Shown: piece after piece, positions 28,920-32,951 of the stretch | How the letters are laid out: each line of letters opens with the position of its first letter | How positions within the stretch are numbered: the stretch's first letter is position 1 | IMG/VR virus record: IMGVR_UViG_3300012920_000009 | Coordinates: 1-32,951 of that record | Direction: 5' to 3' (one strand) | DNA length: 32,951 bases | Source of the DNA: a virus | Notes under the pieces: model-generated | The model's database searches: none | The model's input: only the letters and a program-made list of their open reading frames with translations | Told to the model about the DNA's origin: nothing | Position numbers and translations under genes: made by a program

Positions 28920-29278
28920 TGGAAATCAAAATAAATCAATCAGATCTTCGCAAAGTCAATAAGTTATTTGATAAACTTGAAGATATATCTGAAAAACAAG
29001 CTAATATTATTATTGACAAAAATGGTTTAAAAATTGCAAGAGAAATAAAACAACCACCAATACCAGTTGATACAGGTAATTTAAGAAAAAATGTAGTTTA
29101 TAATGCGAACAAAAAAAGGTTAGAATCAAATGCACCTTATTCAGGTTTTCTTGAGTTTGGTTGGACATCAAGTAAAGGAAAGAAAGTTCAAAGACCTTTT
29201 TTCTTTAGTAAAATAAACACAGGACTAAAAAGATTATCTTTAGATTTAAACAATGCAATTAAAAGAGCGATAAGATGA
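28919..29278 (+). CDS. Neck / tail completion protein (HK97 gp10-like)
   Basis: A 119-aa protein with the gp10-like signature: PIPVDTGNLRKNVVYNANKK, then APYSGFLEFGW and KKVQRPFFFSKINTGLKR. These match the DTG.L and Y..F(L/V)E(F)G...RPF motifs of the family, which acts in head-tail joining or tail completion. It overlaps the next gene as ATGA. Confidence 0.87.
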   Translation: MEIKINQSDLRKVNKLFDKLEDISEKQANIIIDKNGLKIAREIKQPPIPVDTGNLRKNVVYNANKKRLESNAPYSGFLEFGWTSSKGKKVQRPFFFSKINTGLKRLSLDLNNAIKRAIR

Positions 29279-29712
29279 AAGAACCTATAAGATTTATTAG
29301 ACAAAAAATATTTACACTTCTTAATGGTAATGTAAGTTATGATGGTTCTAATGTACCTGTTTTTAATCGTGTACCATCAACACAAAATGAACCTTACATA
29401 ATAATATATTCAGTTGATACTGCTCAAACGAATCAAAATCAAACAGATTTTATTGTGGAATGTATAACAAGAATAGAAGTTGTAACTGCATTTTTTTCAG
29501 ATGATGGTGGTGAATTACAAGTAAACGACATTGTAGAATCAATATTAGAACTTATAAAAACTTCTACAACAGATTTCTTTGACCTTTCATCAAACAATTT
29601 TAATGTTTTTACAAGCAATATAAATGGTATTGCTTATAGTGAGGAAAACGATGATGAGAAAACTTATTATAGAGCAATTATAGATATTGCAAACAGAGTT
29701 CAACAAAATTAA
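29275..29712 (+). CDS. Tail terminator protein (DUF3168/gpU-like)
   Basis: A 145-aa alpha/beta protein. PIRFIRQKIFTLLNGNVSYD, VPVFNRVPSTQNEPYIIIYS and the strand TRIEVVTAFFSD followed by QVNDIVESILELIKTS match the fold order of tail terminators (helix, strands, helix pair, final strand in TYYRAIIDIANRVQQN). It caps the tail tube and joins it to the head. The family call rests on pattern and on its place after the gp10-like gene. Unusually, the tail tube gene does not follow; lysis and fibre genes intervene. Confidence 0.75.
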   Translation: MKEPIRFIRQKIFTLLNGNVSYDGSNVPVFNRVPSTQNEPYIIIYSVDTAQTNQNQTDFIVECITRIEVVTAFFSDDGGELQVNDIVESILELIKTSTTDFFDLSSNNFNVFTSNINGIAYSEENDDEKTYYRAIIDIANRVQQN

Positions 29713-29717
29713 ATATT

Positions 29718-30215
29718 ATGGCAAAAACAAAAAAATTTAGTAAACATATAACTTGGAAAGAAGCTACTGGATCGGCTACTGCAAAAAAATTAGATATTGA
29801 TAACACACCAAACGATGAGCAGTTATCTAACATGAAAATTCTTGCAGAAGAATTATTTGAACCATTAAGAGAGAGAGTTGGAGAACCAATATTGGTAAAT
29901 AGTTTTTTTAGATGCGAAAAATTAAATCAAGCAATATCAGGTTCGGCTACAACTTCGCAGCATATTCAAGGTTGTGCTATTGACCTTGATGCTACAAAAA
30001 TGAAAAATTGTGAATTGTTTTACATTATAAAAAATGAGTTTGATTACGATAAATTAATATGGGAATATGGAGATGATACAAATCCTGATTGGATTCATGT
30101 AAGTTATGTAAAAGGTAAAAACAGGAAACTTGTTTATCAAGCAAAAAGAAAACCTGGTAAAGGTTATTCTACATATACCCATTTTGATTTAGATATTGTA
30201 CAAGAAGATGAGTAA
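29718..30215 (+). CDS. Endolysin, M15 family peptidase
   Basis: A 165-aa zinc peptidase of the M15_3 group that cuts peptide stems in peptidoglycan. Motifs: ILVNSFFRCEKLNQAI, then TTSQHIQGCAIDLD with zinc ligands His82 and Asp89, and DWIHVSY with ligand His127; the acidic residue before it (Asp124) is in the usual place. No signal peptide, so it needs a holin to reach the wall; the holin gene overlaps its end by 8 bases. A basic C-terminal stretch (KRKPGKGYST) may help cell-wall binding. Confidence 0.9.
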   Translation: MAKTKKFSKHITWKEATGSATAKKLDIDNTPNDEQLSNMKILAEELFEPLRERVGEPILVNSFFRCEKLNQAISGSATTSQHIQGCAIDLDATKMKNCELFYIIKNEFDYDKLIWEYGDDTNPDWIHVSYVKGKNRKLVYQAKRKPGKGYSTYTHFDLDIVQEDE

Positions 30216-30657
30216 GAAAAAATTAAAAGACACTAAGGTTGGTAAATTTTTAAGTGGTGCAGGATCTTCCATTGTAGATTCTTTGGGTGATGTTTTACCT
30301 GATAAAGGTGTTTTTGGACTTGTAAAAAACCTTATAAAAAAAGATCCAGTATTGCCACCTGAAGATAAAGAAAAAGCATTAGCACTTTTAAATCAAGATA
30401 CAATAGAAATGCAAGAAATATCTAAAAGATGGGCAAGTGATATGCAGTCAGATTCTTGGCTTTCTAAAAACACAAGACCAATGGCATTAATATTTTTAAC
30501 TGTATCTATGGTTCTATTAATATTTGTTGATTCAAGTGGTGTGGATTTCACTGTTGATAGTGGTTGGATTGATCTTTTGAAAAGTTTACTTATTACAGTA
30601 TATGTAGCTTATTTTGGTTCAAGAGGTGCCGAGAAGTTCAAAAGTATAAGTAAATAA
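30208..30657 (+). CDS. Holin (3TM / gene-transfer-agent type)
   Basis: A 149-aa protein from ATG 30208, preferred to an in-frame TTG 12 bases upstream. Residues 1-90 are a cytoplasmic, amphipathic part with weakly hydrophobic helices and the conserved ALALLNQDTIEMQEISKRWA and SDSWLSKNTRPMALIF segments. Membrane helices run about 91-108 and 120-138, ending AYFGSRGAEKFKS. This matches holins of the 3-TM, gene-transfer-release family. It overlaps the endolysin gene by 8 bases, forming the lysis cassette; the next gene is joined by TAATG. Confidence 0.82.
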   Translation: MSKKKLKDTKVGKFLSGAGSSIVDSLGDVLPDKGVFGLVKNLIKKDPVLPPEDKEKALALLNQDTIEMQEISKRWASDMQSDSWLSKNTRPMALIFLTVSMVLLIFVDSSGVDFTVDSGWIDLLKSLLITVYVAYFGSRGAEKFKSISK

Positions 30658-30797
30658 TGGCAAAACTAAGGCGACCTAAAGTATTTGCTAAAATAGAGAA
30701 ACCAAAAAAAAGGCGACCAGGTGTTCACTCTAAAAATGCAAGTAGAGGTCAATGTGGTTACAAAAAAAAATACAGAGGACAAGGTAGAAAACATTAA
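30657..30797 (+). CDS. 46-aa very basic protein
   Basis: A short protein (starts MAKLRRPKVF) packed with Lys and Arg: KKRRPGVHSKNASRGQ and YKKKYRGQGRKH. Near-identical short motifs RPGVHxK and YKKxYRGQG recur in small proteins of many marine phages, so it is a real conserved gene. Function unknown; its charge suggests nucleic acid binding, perhaps a packaged protein. Coupled to the holin gene by TAATG, and followed by a promoter. Confidence 0.7.
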   Translation: MAKLRRPKVFAKIEKPKKRRPGVHSKNASRGQCGYKKKYRGQGRKH

Positions 30798-30809
30798 TTA
30801 TTAATTTAT

Positions 30810-30817
30810 TATTTTTG
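30810..30817 (+). promoter_or_regulatory. TAnnTTTG element before the fibre genes
   Basis: TATTTTTG in the 36-base gap before ATG 30834. No spaced TTG. Likely gives the fibre block extra transcription. Confidence 0.5.
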
Positions 30818-30833
30818 TAGTAAATTAGTAACA

Positions 30834-31106
30834 ATGGCAACAGATTTATTTTTTTCAGCAGATTTTCAAAAAGCAGCATTTGGACACCAAGGTTTAAGAA
30901 TTTTAGGTGCAGGTGAAAGTTCAGTAGGTGGCGAGAAGTTTTTAGCAATTCAAGTAGTTGCAGATGCACAAATTGATTTTACAAGTTCGGCAGGTGCAGG
31001 TGATACAACAATTACAAATTTAGTATTAGAAGCAGGATTTATATTTTATGGAGATCTTACTTCTATAACAGTTGATAGTGGTAAAGTAATAGCTTATTTA
31101 CAATGA
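30834..31106 (+). CDS. Small putative virion protein
   Basis: A 90-aa protein starting MATDLFFSADFQKAAFGHQG, otherwise Gly/Ala/Ser/Thr-rich and predicted beta (KFLAIQVVADAQIDF, then TTITNLVLEAGFIFYGDLTS). It looks like a small decoration or fibre-associated protein of the type found next to fibre genes in marine phages. Own promoter element upstream suggests high expression. Stop overlaps the next start as ATGA. Confidence 0.6.
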   Translation: MATDLFFSADFQKAAFGHQGLRILGAGESSVGGEKFLAIQVVADAQIDFTSSAGAGDTTITNLVLEAGFIFYGDLTSITVDSGKVIAYLQ

Positions 31107-31228
31107 TAGGATTATTTAACTCATTATCAAATGTTTCTAAAAAGGTAAAATCGCATATTGAGAAATATTGGAATCAATGGTTTGTTAATTGGGAAAGTGA
31201 AAGTACAAATTGGGATAATGCACAATAA
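31103..31228 (+). CDS. 41-aa Trp-rich small protein
   Basis: A short frame coupled (ATGA) to the preceding gene. The product (MIGLFNSLSNVSKKVKSHIE onward) has four Trp in 15 residues (KYWNQWFVNW, then STNWDNAQ) and an amphipathic basic N-terminal helix. Its WNQWFVNW segment recalls NHWFATGW in the peptide at 4287. No family recognised. Placement between two structural genes supports translation. Confidence 0.5.
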   Translation: MIGLFNSLSNVSKKVKSHIEKYWNQWFVNWESESTNWDNAQ

Positions 31229-31239
31229 ATTAAAATAAT

Positions 31240-32169
31240 ATGGCAAGTTTAACAGGTAATAAAATAAAAGATACTTATACATCACTATTAAAAATTGGTG
31301 ATAATGGTACAATAGATAGTTCAGCACAAGCACTAACAGATGGTGATGGGAATTCTTTAGGATTAACACTAACTAATGGTGGTGTTATCGTATCATCAAC
31401 AAATGGGACATTAATAGGTACATCAGATACAAATGTAGTTGGTGCATCACTTTTAAATATTAGTGGTAATGGTACTGCAGGTCAATTAATACAATCTGAT
31501 GGTGATGGATCTTTTTCTTATACATCAGCAGCAGGAGGTGGAGATATAACTGCAGTTACTGCAGGTGATGGTATTTCAGGTGGAGGTTCGACAGGTGATG
31601 TAACTGTAAGTTTGGCAAGTAATACTCCTAATTCTTTTACGGCAGGAGGTAATGGAAGTTCAGGTGGAGTAACTTTAGCAGATGGTGATGTTCAAGTAAG
31701 AACAGGAACTGGTAATGTAGCAAAAATTAAAATGTATTGTGAAAGCTCAAATGCTCATTTTCAGACAATACAAGCAGCACCTCATAGTGCAGGAAGTTCA
31801 GCAGTTCTAACTTTGCCAACTGCAACTGGTACACTTGTAGGTACAGGTGATACAAGTTCAATTAGTCACGGTATGCTTGGTGCAAGTTTTAAAACAATTG
31901 TTGCATTATCAGGTACAGAGGTTAATTGGGCAAATGGACAAGTTTTTACAAAAACATTATCAGGCAACACAACATTAACATTTACAGGTGTTCAAACAGG
32001 TATGCAAATTAATTTAGTAATAAGTGGTAATTACACTTTAACTTTACCATCAAGTGTTAAAGAATTAACAAATGCTTCTACTTATGATGGAAGTGGGGAA
32101 AATTTAATATCAATAGTATCAACAAATGGTGCGACTGAACAATTCGCAACAATAAATAAAGTAGCATAA
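31240..32169 (+). CDS. Fibre / virion surface protein
   Basis: A 309-aa protein dominated by Gly, Ser, Thr and Asn. It starts MASLTGNKIKDTYTSLLKIG, a common start of phage fibre proteins. Repeats with LxxSxNGTLIGTSDT and LPTATGTLVGTGDTSS are separated by GGGDITAVTAGDGISGGGST, the typical beta-rich collagen-free fibre shaft. The C-terminal part (about 215-309; VNWANGQVFTKTLSGNTTLT, then MQINLVISGNYTLTLPSSVK) resembles a fibre-end domain common in marine phages. It is probably a tail-fibre or baseplate-fibre subunit, encoded directly before a fibre-assembly-like protein and the long adhesin. Confidence 0.75.
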   Translation: MASLTGNKIKDTYTSLLKIGDNGTIDSSAQALTDGDGNSLGLTLTNGGVIVSSTNGTLIGTSDTNVVGASLLNISGNGTAGQLIQSDGDGSFSYTSAAGGGDITAVTAGDGISGGGSTGDVTVSLASNTPNSFTAGGNGSSGGVTLADGDVQVRTGTGNVAKIKMYCESSNAHFQTIQAAPHSAGSSAVLTLPTATGTLVGTGDTSSISHGMLGASFKTIVALSGTEVNWANGQVFTKTLSGNTTLTFTGVQTGMQINLVISGNYTLTLPSSVKELTNASTYDGSGENLISIVSTNGATEQFATINKVA

Positions 32170-32171
32170 TT

Positions 32172-32654
32172 ATGAAAGCAGTAAATAACGCAGGTGTAAT
32201 AACATTTTATCAGTCAGTACCAAAATCATTTAGATCATCAACAGGTATTCACTTTAATGTTCAAAATTGGTCTAAAAAAGATATGCAAGAAAATGGATTG
32301 TTTGATGTGATAATTGATGAGGATTATGATTCGAGAATACACGATTTAGGTGAAATATATTGGGACACAGAAGCTAATGTATTTAGAAAAGATAAGATTA
32401 ATAAAACTTGGGATAAGTCATTAAGTGAATTAAAAGAACAATCAATAAGCAACTTTAAATTAAGAATAGGAAGTGAACTTGCAAAAACTGACTGGTATAT
32501 AATTAGAAATGTAGATAATGGTGCTGAAATACCAAGTGAGGTTCAAGAAGCAAGACAAGATTTAAGAAACACATCAGACACAGTTGAATCGGAAATTAAT
32601 GCAATCACAACTAAAGCAGGAGTTATTACATACGATTTCCCAAACATTGACTAA
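32172..32654 (+). CDS. Putative tail fibre assembly / adaptor protein
   Basis: A 160-aa protein. The N-terminal part (AVNNAGVITFYQSVPKSFRS) and middle (LGEIYWDTEANVFRK) are beta-rich; the C-terminus (SELAKTDWYIIRNVDNGAEI, then PSEVQEARQDLRNTSDTV) matches the phage tail fibre assembly/chaperone-type domain with L..TDW.....(I/V)P.......RQ.LR. Such proteins help fold or attach fibres. The order fibre, assembly protein, adhesin fits. Stop overlaps the adhesin start as TAATG. Confidence 0.7.
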   Translation: MKAVNNAGVITFYQSVPKSFRSSTGIHFNVQNWSKKDMQENGLFDVIIDEDYDSRIHDLGEIYWDTEANVFRKDKINKTWDKSLSELKEQSISNFKLRIGSELAKTDWYIIRNVDNGAEIPSEVQEARQDLRNTSDTVESEINAITTKAGVITYDFPNID

Positions 32655-32951
32655 TGGCAATAAACAAACGACTTATAGGTGCAGGTGCTACAGGCACAGG
32701 TGGTGGTGGTGCAGTAACACCAAGTGAAAATTTTAATGTAGTTACTTATACAGGTGATGGTACTGCAGGAAGAGCAGTTACTGTCGGATTTCAACCTGAT
32801 TATGTTTGGATAAAAACGAGGAATAATGCAAATAGTTGGACAAATACTGATTCAACAAGAGGTGTAAATGCGATTTTATCATCAAATGCAACTGCTGCTG
32901 AAAGCACATTTGATTCTTCTTGGCGAAGTAGTTATGGACAAATAGCATCTT
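32654..32951 (+). CDS. Modular tail fibre / adhesin, 5' part (continues at base 63 after the repeat)
   Basis: Start of the 1,249-aa adhesin gene. The ATG overlaps the preceding stop as TAATG. The N-terminus (MAINKRLIGAGATG) is followed by a Gly-run (GTGGGG), the usual virion-anchoring start of such fibres. The first module then follows: VVTYTGDGTAGRAVTVGFQP, DYVWIKTRNN and TDSTRG. The frame runs open to the window end and is in phase with the frame at base 2 after removal of the 62-base repeat, so 236 bases here plus 3,514 at the left give 1,250 codons including the stop. See the entry at 1-3514 for the domain layout. Confidence 0.9.
   Translation, partial: MAINKRLIGAGATGTGGGGAVTPSENFNVVTYTGDGTAGRAVTVGFQPDYVWIKTRNNANSWTNTDSTRGVNAILSSNATAAESTFDSSWRSSYGQIAS
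32890..32951. repeat. Terminal direct repeat, right copy
   Basis: Identical to bases 1-62. Removing one copy joins the two ends in frame within the adhesin gene and gives a circle of 32,889 bases. Confidence 0.95.

Noticed and set aside
1-32951. tRNA genes, rRNA, CRISPR arrays or insertion sequences
   Set aside because: No cloverleaf-like segments with the usual T-loop GGTTCGAATCC pattern, no regularly spaced identical repeats, and no transposase were seen by eye; the genome is almost fully occupied by coding frames.

Overview
The window is one complete, compact tailed-phage genome. The first 62 bases (1-62) are repeated exactly as the last 62 (32890-32951), and a tail-fibre gene that starts at 32654 reads through that junction in frame and stops at 3514. 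The molecule is therefore circular on the map (circularly permuted, terminally redundant or an assembled circle), with 32,889 unique bases. All genes I can support lie on the + strand. The DNA is very AT-rich (about 30% G+C by eye). Shine-Dalgarno sites are essentially absent, and gene starts are repeatedly preceded by the Bacteroidetes-type promoter element TAnnTTTG. With marine-type tail-fibre modules, this suggests a siphovirus of a member of Bacteroidota, probably a marine or aquatic Flavobacteriales host. I see no integrase, excisionase, prophage repressor, tRNA or CRISPR array, so a strictly lytic phage is the simplest reading.

Layout on the circle. (1) Packaging and head, 20217-26904: small and large terminase, an HK97-type portal with a long extra C-terminal region, an SPP1 gp7-like minor head protein, prohead protease and major capsid protein, closed by a strong terminator. 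(2) A small-gene cassette, 26979-27912: two small membrane proteins, a 49-aa protein and a PD-(D/E)XK nuclease, each transcription segment having its own promoter and hairpin terminator. (3) Neck, 27935-29712: a small basic protein, gp6-like connector, head closure, gp10-like protein and tail terminator. (4) Lysis, 29718-30657: M15 peptidase endolysin and holin. (5) Fibres, 30657-32951 and on to 3514: small structural genes, a fibre, a tail-fibre-assembly-like protein and the 1,249-aa modular adhesin with an inserted LamG domain. (6) A three-gene envelope cassette at 3525-4284, including a secreted thioredoxin-fold protein without cysteines. (7) Tail, 4420-12769: tail tube, a tail assembly chaperone with a canonical A_AAA_AAG -1 frameshift, tape measure, a huge Cys-rich tail-tip protein, a DXD glycosyltransferase-like protein and another tail protein. 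(8) DNA metabolism, 12810-20190: Zn-binding and HTH small proteins, an annealing-protein-like gene and an SSB-like gene, then after a terminator a leucine-zipper peptide, RecE-like nuclease, DnaA-domain/VRR-NUC fusion, O-like initiator, Myb/SANT-methyltransferase-like fusion and a T7-type primase-helicase.

Two initiation modes are visible. Nine gene pairs are joined by TAATG and seven by ATGA, implying translational coupling. Seven other starts sit exactly four bases after the G of TAnnTTTG, implying leaderless transcripts. Only three promoters also have a well-spaced upstream TTG. From 27935 through the junction to 14084 (about 19 kb) there is no strong G+C hairpin terminator, so the late genes may be one long transcript boosted by internal promoters.

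The items most worth following up are the A_AAA_AAG frameshift, the Myb/SANT-methyltransferase fusion, the DnaA-VRR-NUC fusion, the glycosyltransferase embedded in the tail-tip operon, the cysteine-free secreted thioredoxin fold, the TTTG-N4-start pattern and the GCN4-like 39-aa zipper.
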